Shown in pieces: positions 1-12,442 of a DNA stretch of 64,000 nt (position 1 is the first letter of the stretch; each line of letters begins with the position of its first letter). The stretch is from assembly GCA_029880855.1 (NCBI GenBank), contig JAOUNS010000006.1:160227-224226 (forward strand), in the 5' to 3' direction. The DNA comes from Gammaproteobacteria bacterium (GTDB lineage Bacteria > Pseudomonadota > Gammaproteobacteria > UBA6429 > Thiohalophilaceae). The notes beneath the pieces are model-generated. The model made no database searches, had not been told where the DNA came from, and saw only the letters and a program-made list of their open reading frames with translations. Position numbers and translations under genes: made by a program.

Positions 1-1340
1 GCCTGGGAGACCTTGTGATAGAGATCGGCCTTATAGAGTTCTTCGATGAAGATGTGATCCGCCAGACGCAACAGATCGGCGTATTGTTTTTTCACTTCAC
101 CGAGGATACGCACACCCAGACCGGGACCGGGGAAAGGATGGCGATAGACCATATCGTAAGGCAGGCCAAGTTCCACACCCAGCTTGCGTACTTCATCTTT
201 AAATAACTCGCGCAGGGGTTCGCAGAGTTTGAGTTTCATGTTTTCCGGCAGGCCGCCCACATTGTGGTGTGACTTGATCAAATGGGCCTTGCCGGTCTTG
301 GCGCCGGCCGATTCAATCACGTCGGGATAGATGGTGCCCTGCGCCAGCCATTTGGCGGCGGTTAATTTGTTGGACTCTTCTTCGAAGATTTCCACGAACA
401 GGTTGCCGATGATCTTGCGCTTGTCTTCCGGATCGGTCTGCCCGGCCAGCTTGCCCAGAAAACGATCTTCGGCATCGACCCGGATCACCTTCACCCCCAT
501 GTGTTCGGCAAAGGTGGCCATCACCTGATCGCCTTCCTTGTAACGAAGCAAACCGTTGTCCACAAACACGCAAGTCAGTTGTTTACCAATGGCGCGATGT
601 AACAAAGCCGCCACCACCGAAGAATCCACACCGCCGGATAAACCCAGCACCACCTCATCATCACCAACCAGCTCACGTATACGGGCAATGCTGTCATCAA
701 TGATGTTGCCGGCATTCCACAGGTTACTGCAGCCACAGATATCATGGACAAAACGTTCCAGAATGCGTTGCCCCTGTCGGGTATGGGTCACTTCGGGATG
801 GAATTGCAGGCCATAGAAGTTTTTCTCCGGGTTCGCGATACCGGCGATGGGAGCATTATCGGTAGAAGCCATGAGAATGAAACCATCGGGCATCACTTCC
901 ACCCGATCACCGTGGCTCATCCACACATCCAGCAGGCCATAGCCCTCTTCACTGGTGTGATCCTCGATATTCTTCAACAACGGTGTATGGCCGCGGGCGC
1001 GGACCTGGGCATAACCGTATTCGTGATGATCGGAGGTGAGGACCTTGCCACCCAGCTGCATGGCCATGGTCTGCATCCCGTAGCAGATCCCCAACACCGG
1101 CACACCCAGCTCAAACACCGCCGACGGTGCAACCGGTGCATCTTCGGCCGTGGTGCTCTCCGGTCCGCCGGAGAGGATGATCCCTTTGGGATTGAAAGCG
1201 CGAATATCCTGCTCGGTGATGTCCCAGGCGTAGAGTTCGCAATAGACACCGGCCTCACGAATGCGGCGGGCTATCAACTGGGTGTATTGGGAACCAAAAT
1301 CCAGAATCAGGATTCGATCGGCATGGATATCTGCGGACAT
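1..1340 (-). CDS. guaA: GMP synthase (glutamine-hydrolysing), 3' end outside window
   Basis: Makes GMP from XMP, ATP and glutamine in the last step of guanine nucleotide synthesis; cytosolic. I translated it directly: it starts [18 protein letters not shown] at 1340 and stays open to base 1. The N-terminal class I glutamine amidotransferase domain has the nucleophile motif GICYGMQ and the partner motif HPEVTH. The ATP-pyrophosphatase domain follows with the loop [11 protein letters not shown]. The dimerisation domain is recognisable ([19 protein letters not shown]) up to ADLYHKVSQ. About 446 residues are present; the E. coli enzyme has 525, so roughly the last 80 are beyond the window edge. 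guaB, its usual upstream partner, is not next to it; nfo is divergent instead. Identity is very secure. Confidence 0.97.
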   Translation of the reverse strand, partial: MSADIHADRILILDFGSQYTQLIARRIREAGVYCELYAWDITEQDIRAFNPKGIILSGGPESTTAEDAPVAPSAVFELGVPVLGICYGMQTMAMQLGGKVLTSDHHEYGYAQVRARGHTPLLKNIEDHTSEEGYGLLDVWMSHGDRVEVMPDGFILMASTDNAPIAGIANPEKNFYGLQFHPEVTHTRQGQRILERFVHDICGCSNLWNAGNIIDDSIARIRELVGDDEVVLGLSGGVDSSVVAALLHRAIGKQLTCVFVDNGLLRYKEGDQVMATFAEHMGVKVIRVDAEDRFLGKLAGQTDPEDKRKIIGNLFVEIFEEESNKLTAAKWLAQGTIYPDVIESAGAKTGKAHLIKSHHNVGGLPENMKLKLCEPLRELFKDEVRKLGVELGLPYDMVYRHPFPGPGLGVRILGEVKKQYADLLRLADHIFIEELYKADLYHKVSQ

Positions 1341-1489
1341 AAAGCGTTCTCTGTTGGGCCGGGTCTGTATAAAAAAGGGCATGCGCAAAGGGCCGCCATG
1401 CCAAATCAAGCGCAGAAGTATAGCATGCCGGACCGGTCAGATTGGAAATTGGGTTATGATCCGGGCAGTGATTCGAACTGGATAAACTC

Positions 1490-2335
1490 ATGAAATATGT
1501 CGGCGCCCACGTCTCCGCCGCCGGCGGAGTGGAAAATGCCCCCCTCAATGCCCGGGCCATCGGCGCCAGGGCCTTTGCCCTGTTCACCAAAAACCAGCGT
1601 CAGTGGAGCGCTGCCGCCCTCTCAGCTGCGAGCATCGAGGCCTTCCGGCACAACCTGGCCGAGTCAGGCATCCCGCCGGAACAGGTCCTGCCCCACGACA
1701 GCTATCTCATCAACCTGGGTCACCCGGAACAGGCCGGGCTGGACAAGTCCCGCGCAGCCTTTCTGGATGAGATGCAACGCTGTGAGCAACTGGGACTGAA
1801 ACTGCTCAACTTTCATCCCGGCGCCCATCTCAATAAATTGACCGAAGAAGAAAGTCTGGACCGGGTGGCCGAGTCCATCAATCGGGTGCTGGACCAGACC
1901 CGCGGTGTCACCGCCGTCATAGAGAACACTGCCGGTCAGGGCACCACCCTGGGCTACAAATTCGAACATCTGGCCCACATCATCCACAAGGTGGAAGACA
2001 AGAGCCGCATCGGTGTCTGTTTGGACACCTGCCACACCTTTACCTCCGGTTATGACCTGCGCACCACTGCGGATTGTGACCAGACATTCCAGCGTTTTAA
2101 TGAGATCGTCGGCTTTCAATACCTGCGCGGCATGCACCTGAATGACTCCATACCAGAACTGGGCAGTCGTGTGGACAGGCATGAAAACATCGGCCAGGGC
2201 AAAATCGGCCTAGAACTGTTTCTCTACATCATGAACGATGATCGATTTAACGATATCCCCATGGTGCTGGAAACCAGAAACAGTGAGTTATGGGCGGAAG
2301 AGATCGCCATGCTGTATGACATGGAACATAGTTAA
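1490..2335 (+). CDS. nfo: Endonuclease IV (AP endonuclease)
   Basis: Cleaves 5' of abasic sites in base excision repair using three zinc ions. The 281-residue length is typical. It opens with [17 protein letters not shown], the family signature, and carries the metal-ligand motifs [22 protein letters not shown](T)SGYD and HLNDS, followed by [15 protein letters not shown] and the closing VLETRN, in canonical order for the TIM-barrel fold. The ATG at 1490 is the only start that keeps the whole first strand. The gene is divergent from guaA with about 150 bp between them, enough for two promoters. Nothing unusual in length or motifs. Confidence 0.97.
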   Translation: MKYVGAHVSAAGGVENAPLNARAIGARAFALFTKNQRQWSAAALSAASIEAFRHNLAESGIPPEQVLPHDSYLINLGHPEQAGLDKSRAAFLDEMQRCEQLGLKLLNFHPGAHLNKLTEEESLDRVAESINRVLDQTRGVTAVIENTAGQGTTLGYKFEHLAHIIHKVEDKSRIGVCLDTCHTFTSGYDLRTTADCDQTFQRFNEIVGFQYLRGMHLNDSIPELGSRVDRHENIGQGKIGLELFLYIMNDDRFNDIPMVLETRNSELWAEEIAMLYDMEHS

Positions 2336-2427
2336 AAATAGTCCACCATACGTACTTGCAACCTCTTGCGCCGCTTCCTGATATTTATCATCTTGATAAA
2401 AAACAGATGGAAGATTGTGCTGTGTTC

Positions 2428-4452
<2,025 letters not shown>

Positions 4453-5229
4453 TTACCTTTCCTGTCGTCGTTGTTTGATGGCGGCGATCTGCTGTTTGAA
4501 ACGGAAGGCTTCCACTTTCTCGCGCAAATGGCCGATGGTTTGTTCGGTGAGTCGGTTGCGTGATTCATCACGCAGCTCACCATCCAGCAGTTCAGCAATT
4601 TCTCCGGCCTTGTCCAGGGTGGTTTCAAAGGCCCGTCGTGCTTCGATCGGTCCGGGGAGTTGCATAAACAGCGTCACGCCCGGGGTGGTGAACTCGGAAA
4701 ATTTATCCGGATCGAACCAACCGGGTTCCACTGTATTCGCCAGGCTGCATATCGCATCACCTTCAGCCGTCAGTTGTGTACCGTAGAAATGGTAAATGTT
4801 TTTCTCACCGAACACCAACCCGGCCTGAACCAGACTGTCCGCAAGAATATCACCGGTAAACCACCGGTTGTTCCCCGCCATGATGTGAAAGACCAGCACC
4901 AGTTCATCACCCGGCGCCACCGGTGTGGTGCTGTCCCAGTCGATGTGGATCTCTTCATCCGGCATGCCATCAGCATCCCCGGCACGGCGGGCCACAATCG
5001 GTCCCAGTTGTTCAAAATCCTCTTCTGTGATCTTCGGACGGATCCATGCCTCGTCCTCATCACCTTGTGGAGCTTCCTGACGTTTGAACAGGGCGGCAAA
5101 CCGGGCAATCAGTGAAGGCCGTGGTTCACGCTTGATGCGCGGTCGTTCATCCGGATCGCGGTAATAAAAGTAGAGGCCCGCGATGAAGACCAGACCGATG
5201 ATTAATAATGTCAGACGCAACGTATCCAT
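4453..5229 (-). CDS. zipA: Cell division protein ZipA
   Basis: Inner-membrane anchor that ties FtsZ to the membrane during septum formation. The chosen start gives MDTLRLTLLIIGLVFIAGLYFYYR, a single N-terminal membrane helix with the short periplasmic N-terminus typical of ZipA; the frame is open 25 codons further upstream but that extension would bury the helix. The basic/proline linker is short. The C-terminal FtsZ-binding domain (about residues 115-255) contains VLVFHIMAGNNRWFTGD, GLVFGEKNIYHF and MQLPGP. 258 residues. It sits between smc and ligA; a hairpin at 5279-5302 separates it from smc. No strong ribosome-binding site is visible, only a weak GGGA. Confidence 0.93.
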   Translation of the reverse strand: MDTLRLTLLIIGLVFIAGLYFYYRDPDERPRIKREPRPSLIARFAALFKRQEAPQGDEDEAWIRPKITEEDFEQLGPIVARRAGDADGMPDEEIHIDWDSTTPVAPGDELVLVFHIMAGNNRWFTGDILADSLVQAGLVFGEKNIYHFYGTQLTAEGDAICSLANTVEPGWFDPDKFSEFTTPGVTLFMQLPGPIEARRAFETTLDKAGEIAELLDGELRDESRNRLTEQTIGHLREKVEAFRFKQQIAAIKQRRQER

Positions 5230-5278
5230 GACTGATGCATCCCGGTGCAGGAGAAGAAATGTCGGGTTAAATGAAAAT

Positions 5279-5302
5279 GCCCTGCCGGTAAAGCGGCAAG
5301 GC
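5279..5302 (-). terminator. Hairpin between smc and zipA
   Basis: Read on the minus strand, the arms GCC-TTGCCG and CGGCAG-GGC enclose a CTTTAC loop with one mismatch, and are followed by ATTTTCATTT. This is a moderately T-rich trailer, so it may be a leaky terminator that lowers zipA-ligA relative to smc. It lies 76 bp after the smc stop codon. Confidence 0.45.
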
Positions 5303-5378
5303 AATCTATAAGTATTTGGTCTATATCAGCCCGGTACTGTCGGTATGATACGAAGTCCAAAACAATCGTTGACGATCA

Positions 5379-8300
5379 CTATACAGCGGCTAGTTTAACC
5401 GCCTCATCCACATCCACCGCCACCAGCCGTGAACAACCCGGTTCATGCATGGTTACACCGGTGAGGTGCTGGGCCACTTCCATGGTCACCTTGTTGTGGG
5501 TGATGAAGATGAACTGGGTACGACCTGACATTTCGCGCAACATATCGCAATAACGTCCGACGTTGGCATCATCCAATGGGGCATCCACCTCGTCCAGCAT
5601 ACAGAACGGCGCCGGATTCAGTTCAAAGATGGAGAAGACCATGGCCACAGCGGTCAGGGCTTTCTCACCACCTGACAACAGGTGAATGGTACTGTTACGT
5701 TTGCCCGGCGGACGCGCCATCACCGTGATCCCGGTCTCCAGCAGATCATCGCCGGTCATTTCCAGATAGGCATGACCGCCGCCAAACAGGCGCGGGAAGA
5801 TACTCTGGAAGCCGGTGTTGACCTTGTCATAGGTCTCTTTAAAACGGGTGCGGGTCTCGCGGTCAATCTTGGCGATGGCGTTTTCCAGGGTAGTTAAGGC
5901 CTCGGTAAGGTCATCGTTTTGCGCATCCAGATATTTTTTGCGTTCGGACTGTTGATCAAACTCATCGATCGCGGCGAGGTTGATGGGGCCAAGCCGCTGA
6001 ATGCGTTTTTCCATGTCCTCAACCTGACTGACCCAGCTTGATTCTTCTGCATGCTCGGGCATCTGTTCGATCAGGGTTTTCAATTCGAAACCGCTTTCGT
6101 TGATCTTTTCTTCGATGGTCTGACGGCGGACCTTGAGTTCCTGTGCACCAATGCGGATCTGTTCCAGTTCAGAACGTACCACCTGGACGGCCTGCTCCGC
6201 CTGACTGCGAGCTTCATCGAGACCACGCAAACGGTGTTCCAGATCTTCCAGATTACTGCGCGCCCGGGCCAATTCCGCTTCGACGGCTATGCGTTGTTCC
6301 AGTTTTTGCGCCAGCTCTGTTTCCAGCCCCTGGATCGGTGTTTCACCTTCGGCAAGATAACGCTGTAATTCGTCGCGACGCGAGGTGAGTTGCTGTAACT
6401 GGGCTTCCATACGCTGCAGCGCCTGACGTGTGGATGTCAGTTCTGTGCGCAGGGTTTCGGAACGCAATCTGACCTGATGCGCCGCTTCACGATCGGTATG
6501 GGCCGATTCACGCGCCTCATCCAGCGCATTGCGCAGTTCTTCACGCTGGTTGGCCATTTCCACACGTTGTTGACTGAGCAGACTCACTTCCTGTTGCGCT
6601 GTTTCTGAAGATGAGCCGGCATTGTCCAGCTCTGACTGTTCGTTTTCGATCTGCTTGCTCAATTCTTCCAGTTCGCGTTGCAGATCGTTTTGTCTGCTCT
6701 TTACCTGCTCCAGACGCGCCTGCAGGGCATTCAGCTCACCCTGACTTTCGGCATGCGCACGGTTGGCCTGATTGAGATCAGACTGGGCGGTTTCGCTTTG
6801 GGCTTCCAGCTCGCGCAACAGTTCGCGACTGTTGGATAAATTTTCCTGCAGGGATTCAACCTGGGCAGTGACCTGTTCGATCTCCTGCGCCAGTGATTTG
6901 AGTTCCTGTTCCCGCTGCAGAATACCGGCCTTTTCATCACTGCTGTGTGTGACGCGCAACCAACCGGCGCCCAGCCAGAATCCGTCCTGTGTCACTACAG
7001 ATTCATGAGCGGCCAGATTGTTACGAATGGCCATGGCATCCTGCAAATTATTCGATACATAGACACCTTCCAGCATGCCTTCCAGATGCCAGGGGGCTTT
7101 CACTTTATCCAGCAGACGATTTGCCTTGCCGCTGCCGCTGCTGTGCGGTTCAACGCCGGTATCAAAGAAGGTAATGGTCCCTTCGGTCAAACCGGTCAGC
7201 GACTCACTGATCGCATCAAAACCGTTCACACACACCGCTTCCAGATAGCCGCCCAGCACACATTCAACGGCGCGTTCCCAACCGGTTTCCACATCCAGCT
7301 TTTCCACCAAACGCGGTGCATCGTTCAACTGACGGCTTGCCAGCCATTCACTGATGCCTTCGTGTTGCTTGCCCAACGCAACCTGCTGCAAGGCTTCCAG
7401 CGAGGTATTGCGTCCGCGCAGTTCCTGTAATTTGAGACGAGAGGCATCCAGATCAGCAGTCAGGTTATGACTGGATTCGCGCAGTTCGATGATCCGGCTT
7501 TGTACTGACCTGGCCTGCTCCTGCTTTGCCTGCAGGTTTTGTTCGGTTTCAATCAGGGCCTGCTGCTTCTGCTCCAACTGCAGTTCCATCTCTGTGTAAT
7601 CATGGTTGGCCAGATCTTCGCTGGTTTTCTGCCGGCGCTGTTGCAGCTGGGCGATATGTTGTTCCAGATGCTGACTGCGGGCTTTTTGCACATCGACGGT
7701 ACGATTGGCTTCGGCCAGTTTGTGAGTCAGGTCTTCCCAGGCGGTTTGCCAGGTTGCCATGCCCATTTCCGCCTCTTCCAGGGCGGAGACAGAGCGGCTT
7801 TCACCTTCCTGGGCCTGAGCCAGGGCGGGACCTATCTCCTGCAGACCGTTTTCCAGTTCACTGACCTTCTGTCGATCTGTTTCCAGATGTGACTGCGCCT
7901 CTTGCCAGTCCTTCTCCAGTTGTTGCAGATCCTGATTCTGTTGCTGGCGACGTTCACGTGAATGTTGAATGGTCTGTTCGATGCGGGCGATATCCGACCC
8001 GACACTGTAAAAACGGCCTTGCACCTGATTGAAGTTGTCGTTGGCTTCGGTGTGGGCCTCACGTTGCTTTTCAATATCCGATTCGATATTACGTTGTTTG
8101 GCAATAGCCGCTTCCAGCGCCGTTTCCTGTTCACGCTGTTTTGTTTCGATTTGCTCGCCCTGGGTATTCAGTCCCTGCCAGCGCAAGGTCTGTAACTGAC
8201 CGCGCAGCAGACGCTCTTCTTCGCGCAGCACTTTGTATTTTTCGGCGGTTTTGGCCTGGCGTTGCAGGTGATTCAGCTGTTTGCCCAATTCCTCACGCAG

Positions 8301-8888
8301 GTCATTGAGGCGATCCAGATTTTCCCGGGTATGGCGAATGCGGTTTTCCGTCTCACGACGACGCTCTTTATACTTGGAGATACCGGCCGCTTCCTCAATG
8401 AAAGTACGCAATTCTTCCGGTTTCGCTTCGATAATACGGGAAATGGTGCCCTGCTCGATGATGGCGTAGCTGCGCGGACCCAGACCGGTGCCCAAAAAGA
8501 CGTCGGTGATGTCCTTGCGGCGGCAACGTGTACCGTTCAGGTAGTAATGGGATTGTCCGTCACGGGAGACGGTGCGTTTCACCGAGATTTCATTATATTG
8601 TGCGTATTCACCACCCAGACGGCCTTCAGAATTATCGAACACCAGTTCGATCATGGCCTGCCCCACCGGTTTGCGGGTGCTGGAGCCGTTGAAGATAACG
8701 TCCGCCATGGAGTCACCGCGCAGGTGTTTGGCGGAAGATTCGCCCATCACCCAGCGTACGGCGTCAATAATATTGGATTTACCACAACCGTTTGGGCCGA
8801 CAACGCCGACCAGGTCACTGGGGAGTACTACGGTGGTGGGATCAACGAAGGATTTGAATCCGGCAAGTTTTAATTTTCTCAGTCGCAT
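5379..8888 (-). CDS. smc: Chromosome partition protein SMC
   Basis: Condenses and organises the chromosome as an ATP-driven ring with ScpA/ScpB. 1169 residues. The N-terminal ATPase half has Walker A GVVGPNGCGKSNIIDAVRW; two long coiled coils rich in Q, E, L and R flank a hinge near residues 515-640 (VECVLGGYLEAVCVNGFD); the C-terminal half has the ABC signature LSGGEKALTAVAM and Walker B FCMLDEVDAPLDDAN. Presence of smc rather than mukB excludes Enterobacterales-like relatives. The start MRLRKLKLAGFKSFVDPT is canonical. It is first in the smc-zipA-ligA cluster and divergent from queF. Confidence 0.98.
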   Translation of the reverse strand: MRLRKLKLAGFKSFVDPTTVVLPSDLVGVVGPNGCGKSNIIDAVRWVMGESSAKHLRGDSMADVIFNGSSTRKPVGQAMIELVFDNSEGRLGGEYAQYNEISVKRTVSRDGQSHYYLNGTRCRRKDITDVFLGTGLGPRSYAIIEQGTISRIIEAKPEELRTFIEEAAGISKYKERRRETENRIRHTRENLDRLNDLREELGKQLNHLQRQAKTAEKYKVLREEERLLRGQLQTLRWQGLNTQGEQIETKQREQETALEAAIAKQRNIESDIEKQREAHTEANDNFNQVQGRFYSVGSDIARIEQTIQHSRERRQQQNQDLQQLEKDWQEAQSHLETDRQKVSELENGLQEIGPALAQAQEGESRSVSALEEAEMGMATWQTAWEDLTHKLAEANRTVDVQKARSQHLEQHIAQLQQRRQKTSEDLANHDYTEMELQLEQKQQALIETEQNLQAKQEQARSVQSRIIELRESSHNLTADLDASRLKLQELRGRNTSLEALQQVALGKQHEGISEWLASRQLNDAPRLVEKLDVETGWERAVECVLGGYLEAVCVNGFDAISESLTGLTEGTITFFDTGVEPHSSGSGKANRLLDKVKAPWHLEGMLEGVYVSNNLQDAMAIRNNLAAHESVVTQDGFWLGAGWLRVTHSSDEKAGILQREQELKSLAQEIEQVTAQVESLQENLSNSRELLRELEAQSETAQSDLNQANRAHAESQGELNALQARLEQVKSRQNDLQRELEELSKQIENEQSELDNAGSSSETAQQEVSLLSQQRVEMANQREELRNALDEARESAHTDREAAHQVRLRSETLRTELTSTRQALQRMEAQLQQLTSRRDELQRYLAEGETPIQGLETELAQKLEQRIAVEAELARARSNLEDLEHRLRGLDEARSQAEQAVQVVRSELEQIRIGAQELKVRRQTIEEKINESGFELKTLIEQMPEHAEESSWVSQVEDMEKRIQRLGPINLAAIDEFDQQSERKKYLDAQNDDLTEALTTLENAIAKIDRETRTRFKETYDKVNTGFQSIFPRLFGGGHAYLEMTGDDLLETGITVMARPPGKRNSTIHLLSGGEKALTAVAMVFSIFELNPAPFCMLDEVDAPLDDANVGRYCDMLREMSGRTQFIFITHNKVTMEVAQHLTGVTMHEPGCSRLVAVDVDEAVKLAAV

Positions 8889-9051
8889 GGTCGGCTAAGA
8901 TACAGGATCGCGGCGACGTGAAACAATATTGACTTCGAGAAAAATCGACCGACCCCGCAAAATAATTATTGTTCAAAAAATAGCTGTATAAGAATTGTGC
9001 AAATTGGTTAAACTTGTCACTTCGACCCACGATCAGGTATCTTCCCCGACC

Positions 9052-9441
9052 ATGAGCACAAAACCAAACAAATCCCTGGAAACTTTCGCCAATCCCATGC
9101 CCGAGCGAGACTACACCATCCGCATTGAGGTCCCGGAATTCACTTGCCTGTGCCCAAAAACCGGCCAGCCCGATTTCGCGACACTGAATCTGGAATATGT
9201 CCCCGATGCACTCTGTGTGGAACTCAAGTCACTCAAGCTCTATGTCTGGGCCTTCCGCGAGGAAGGGGCCTTTCATGAAGCCGTGACCAACGCCATCCTT
9301 GATGATCTGGTCAAGGCGGTTGCGCCCCGTTTTATGCGACTGACCGCCGAATTCAATGTCAGAGGCGGAATTTATACCACCGTTGTTGCCGAACACCGTC
9401 AGGATGGCTGGCAGGCCCCGGAAATGGTTCAGCTTCCCTGA
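9052..9441 (+). CDS. queF: NADPH-dependent preQ0 reductase (type I, short form)
   Basis: Reduces 7-cyano-7-deazaguanine (preQ0) to preQ1 on the way to queuosine in tRNA. The motif [16 protein letters not shown] contains the catalytic cysteine, and [20 protein letters not shown] is the substrate and NADPH-binding motif of the T-fold enzyme. The start [12 protein letters not shown] at 9052 is preferred; the frame opens 19 codons earlier, but that extension is not family-like. At 129 residues it is the single-domain type I (YkvM-like) form, whereas many gammaproteobacteria carry the roughly 280-residue type II. The FGGY kinase follows after 7 bp. I see no preQ1 aptamer in the leader. Confidence 0.95.
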   Translation: MSTKPNKSLETFANPMPERDYTIRIEVPEFTCLCPKTGQPDFATLNLEYVPDALCVELKSLKLYVWAFREEGAFHEAVTNAILDDLVKAVAPRFMRLTAEFNVRGGIYTTVVAEHRQDGWQAPEMVQLP

Positions 9442-9448
9442 GACAATC

Positions 9449-10771
9449 ATGAGTGCAGGAAGCACCGTTCAAGACCTCTATCTCGGCATTGACCTTGGCA
9501 CCTCCGGCTGTCGCACAATTGTGATCAATGCGCAGGCGGAGGTGGTCGCCAATCTGGCTTATGACTGGCCCGCTGAAATACAAACCGCGCATACCTGGGA
9601 ACAGGGTGTAAACAGTCTGTTGGCAAAACTGGCCGACAAAGTTGCACTGCACACAATCAAGGGGATATGTGTCGATGGTACCTCGGGAACAGTCATGCTC
9701 ACTGAAATGGGCCGGCCGCAGGAACCTGTGCTGATGTATAACGATGCCCGGGCCGGACTGCGCGCACAGGAACTGGCCGGCATCGCCCCGGCCGGGCATC
9801 CCGTGCTCAGCCCCACCTCCGGGTTGGCTAAAGTGCTTTGGTTAATCAAAAATAACAGGATCGCTACCCTGGACGGCATTTTTCATCAGGCCGATTGGCT
9901 GACAAATATATTGCGCGAGTATGACTATGAGGAATCTGAAAAATATCATCGCCACGTACATTACACCGACTACAACAACGCCTTGAAAACCGGCTTTGAT
10001 CCAGTGGAAAAAAAGTGGCCGGACTGGATTAAACAGTTACACATTCCGGCAGAGTGGCTGCCTTTCGTCGTCGCACCCGGTACAGACATTGGCACAATCT
10101 CACGGGATTATGTCGAACAATACGGCTTCTCTCCGGAGACCCGCATCCTGGCCGGCACCACCGACAGTACCGCCGCCGTCATGGCCACCGGCGCAAGTCA
10201 ACCGGGTGAGGCTGTCACTTCACTGGGCTCCACCATGGTACTGAAAGTGCTCTGTGACAAACCGATCAATGATGCCAATGCAGGCATCTACAGCCAGCCT
10301 TATGGTGATCTCTGGTTGGTCGGTGGCGCATCCAACAGCGGCGGTCGTGTACTGCGCGAATTTTTCACTGACGAAGAGATGCGCACCATGATGTCCGAAC
10401 TGGATTTCTCAAAACCCACCGGACTGGATTACTACCCGTTACCGGCAAAGGGTGAACGCTTCCCCTTTAACGATCCCGACAAGCAACCGGTGCTCACTCC
10501 CCGTCCCGATAATCAGCTACACTTTTTTCAGGCCATGCTGGAAGGCATGGCAAAGATAGAAAAAACCGGTTATGAAAAACTGGCGGAAGCCGGTGCACCA
10601 TACCCTGTCTCTGTATGTACTGTCGGTGGCGGCGCAATTAATCAGGCCTGGACAGAGATGCGTGGCAAATTACTCAATGTACCCATGCTGCAACCACTAC
10701 ATACCGAAGCGGCCTATGGCGTGGCATTACTGGTTAGAAACAAACTACAGCAAACAGGACTTACTACATGA
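9449..10771 (+). CDS. FGGY-family sugar kinase (D-ribulose/xylulose kinase-like)
   Basis: Phosphorylates a pentulose or related sugar with ATP. The start at 9449 gives MSAGSTVQDLYLGIDLGTSGCRTIV, which contains the phosphate-1 loop. Other family motifs are GICVDGTSGTVML, PVLMYNDARA, AGTTDSTAAVMATGA, SLGSTMVLKVL, GGASNSGGRVL and a final adenosine motif TVGGGAINQAW. At 440 residues it is shorter than E. coli XylB (about 484). The YYPLPAKGERFPFNDP segment is reminiscent of the plant/cyanobacterial D-ribulose kinase (XK-1) branch, so ribulose is my best guess for substrate; this is inference from memory of the family. It is tightly packed between queF and cysZ, overlapping cysZ by 4 bp. Confidence 0.85.
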   Translation: MSAGSTVQDLYLGIDLGTSGCRTIVINAQAEVVANLAYDWPAEIQTAHTWEQGVNSLLAKLADKVALHTIKGICVDGTSGTVMLTEMGRPQEPVLMYNDARAGLRAQELAGIAPAGHPVLSPTSGLAKVLWLIKNNRIATLDGIFHQADWLTNILREYDYEESEKYHRHVHYTDYNNALKTGFDPVEKKWPDWIKQLHIPAEWLPFVVAPGTDIGTISRDYVEQYGFSPETRILAGTTDSTAAVMATGASQPGEAVTSLGSTMVLKVLCDKPINDANAGIYSQPYGDLWLVGGASNSGGRVLREFFTDEEMRTMMSELDFSKPTGLDYYPLPAKGERFPFNDPDKQPVLTPRPDNQLHFFQAMLEGMAKIEKTGYEKLAEAGAPYPVSVCTVGGGAINQAWTEMRGKLLNVPMLQPLHTEAAYGVALLVRNKLQQTGLTT

Positions 10772-11505
10772 GCGGCAACCCGATAACAGGTGCAAGCTAT
10801 TTTCTGCGCGGACTGACCCTGATCCGTCAGCCCGGCATAAAAAAATACGTCATCATCCCGCTGATCATCAATGTTATTTTATTCTCGGTGCTGATATGGC
10901 TGTCATTGGCCTATTTTAAGGATACCGTTGATTCTTTGGTTGCCGATTTGCCGAGCTGGTTATCCTGGATCACCGGCGCAATCTGGATATTGCTGGCCGC
11001 CTGTATTGCATTGGGGATCTATTTCAGTTTTACCATTGTTGCCAATCTGATTGGTGCTCCATTTAACAGTTATCTGGCGGCCGCCGTGGAGAAACACCTC
11101 ACCGGCCAGACGCCGCCTGAGGTCAATCGTTCCATCAGCAAGGAGATCATCTTTTCCATCAGTAATGAATTGCGTAAATTGCTTTACTTCCTGATGTGGG
11201 GTATCCCTTTATTCATTATAACCTTCATTCCCGTCGTCAATCTTGTCGCACCACTCCTGTGGTTCTATTTCGGCACCTGGATGCTGGCGGTTGAATATGC
11301 CGACTACCCCATGGGCAATCATGGCCTTGGTTTTAAGGAGATACTGGACAAACTGGCCGAGAAAAAAGTCATGTCACTGGGCTTTGGCGGTGCTGTCATG
11401 TTCGGCACCATGTTGCCGGTGTTTAACTTTTTGGTGATGCCCGCAGCGGTTGCCGGTGCGACAGTCATGCGAGTAGAACAATTTCCTGTCAACCAACAAA
11501 AATAA
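10768..11505 (+). CDS. cysZ: CysZ/EI24-family membrane protein, probable sulfate permease
   Basis: 245 residues with about four hydrophobic segments (near residues 28-52, 70-100, 140-175 and 205-235). The N-terminal MSGNPITGASYFLRGLTLIRQPGIKKYVIIPL and the VANLIGAPFNSYLAAAVE segment are characteristic of CysZ. CysZ lets sulfate into the cytoplasm for cysteine synthesis. It overlaps the preceding kinase by the ATGA tetranucleotide, so the two are translationally coupled. No cys genes are adjacent, so the sulfate role rests on family similarity only. Confidence 0.85.
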   Translation: MSGNPITGASYFLRGLTLIRQPGIKKYVIIPLIINVILFSVLIWLSLAYFKDTVDSLVADLPSWLSWITGAIWILLAACIALGIYFSFTIVANLIGAPFNSYLAAAVEKHLTGQTPPEVNRSISKEIIFSISNELRKLLYFLMWGIPLFIITFIPVVNLVAPLLWFYFGTWMLAVEYADYPMGNHGLGFKEILDKLAEKKVMSLGFGGAVMFGTMLPVFNFLVMPAAVAGATVMRVEQFPVNQQK

Positions 11506-11512
11506 TATCACT

Positions 11513-12436
11513 ATGATTTTTCATTTACCCCGCATCGTTATTTATTGGTTGATACTTTTTGGTTTGACATTCGCCTCTGCCACGCTGAGGGCGGATACTG
11601 ACATCAAGCCCTCGTTTGATTGCCGAAAGGCTGCCAGTGATATGGAAAAAACCATTTGCAGTGATGCCGAACTTGCCCGTCATGATCGGGAACTGGGTGA
11701 GGTCTACAAAAAAATCCGTAACAAGATGGATCGTGAGGAAAAAACAGCCCTGAAGCAGGATCAACTGGAATGGCTGGATAATCGTCACGATCGTTGCGGG
11801 ACGAATCCAAACGGTCCCCGAAATCAGTCTGTGATAGATTGTCTGATTAAACATTACCAACAGAGAACTGATGTGCTCTCCCGGTTGTTACTCGATGATG
11901 CAACCTATTACCGGGAATCAGTTAAATGGAAGGAGCTCACCCTGCCTGGCAGAAAAAAGTGGCGCAAGCTGGCAAACTGGTCTGCATCCTGCGAGGGGCG
12001 ACGTCACCTGGAAATCCTGGCAGGATACGGCTATGGAATAAAATTTTTACAGGTGGATAATCAGAACTACGTCATGCACGTCACCTGCGATCTGTATGCC
12101 TATGAAAGTGTCTACGAGGTTTATCTTGTCAGGTTCACCGGACAGGGTATTAAAACCAGCCTGTTGAAATTGCCGCAACTTAAACTCAACGAAGGCAACA
12201 ACACCTGGAAACTTGTGTATGATAAACGCATCACCGGCGGTTTTTATAAAGACCGCAAGCTGCTGACTATGCTGCACCGTTATTCAGGTGTGGGTAACTG
12301 CGGCTATCTGCTTGACTACAAAATTACCATTAAACCTGATTCAGCATCTGCCGCTATAAATAGCGCACGGGGGAATGCCGATTGCTCGATTGACAAGGAC
12401 CCCGATCAATGGCCTGAAATCAAACTGAAAAAGTGA
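11513..12436 (+). CDS. LprI/DUF1311 domain protein, exported
   Basis: 307 residues. Begins with a signal peptide-like segment (IYWLILFGLTFASATLRAD). The mature N-terminus carries the LprI/DUF1311 pattern: FDCRKAASDMEKTICSDAELARHDRELGEVY, then QLEWLDNRHDRCG and a C..L..HYQQR ending with several conserved cysteines. This domain was first described in the mycobacterial lysozyme inhibitor LprI and is widespread in periplasmic proteins; the function here is unknown. The C-terminal two-thirds is not recognised and may be a beta-rich partner domain. It starts 7 bp after cysZ and is followed after 6 bp by a second LprI-type protein. Confidence 0.8.
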   Translation: MIFHLPRIVIYWLILFGLTFASATLRADTDIKPSFDCRKAASDMEKTICSDAELARHDRELGEVYKKIRNKMDREEKTALKQDQLEWLDNRHDRCGTNPNGPRNQSVIDCLIKHYQQRTDVLSRLLLDDATYYRESVKWKELTLPGRKKWRKLANWSASCEGRRHLEILAGYGYGIKFLQVDNQNYVMHVTCDLYAYESVYEVYLVRFTGQGIKTSLLKLPQLKLNEGNNTWKLVYDKRITGGFYKDRKLLTMLHRYSGVGNCGYLLDYKITIKPDSASAAINSARGNADCSIDKDPDQWPEIKLKK

Positions 12437-12442
12437 TCCATC

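Noticed and set aside
8889..9051. preQ1 riboswitch before queF
   Set aside because: I could not find a preQ1-I type hairpin with A-rich tail placed before the ribosome-binding site.
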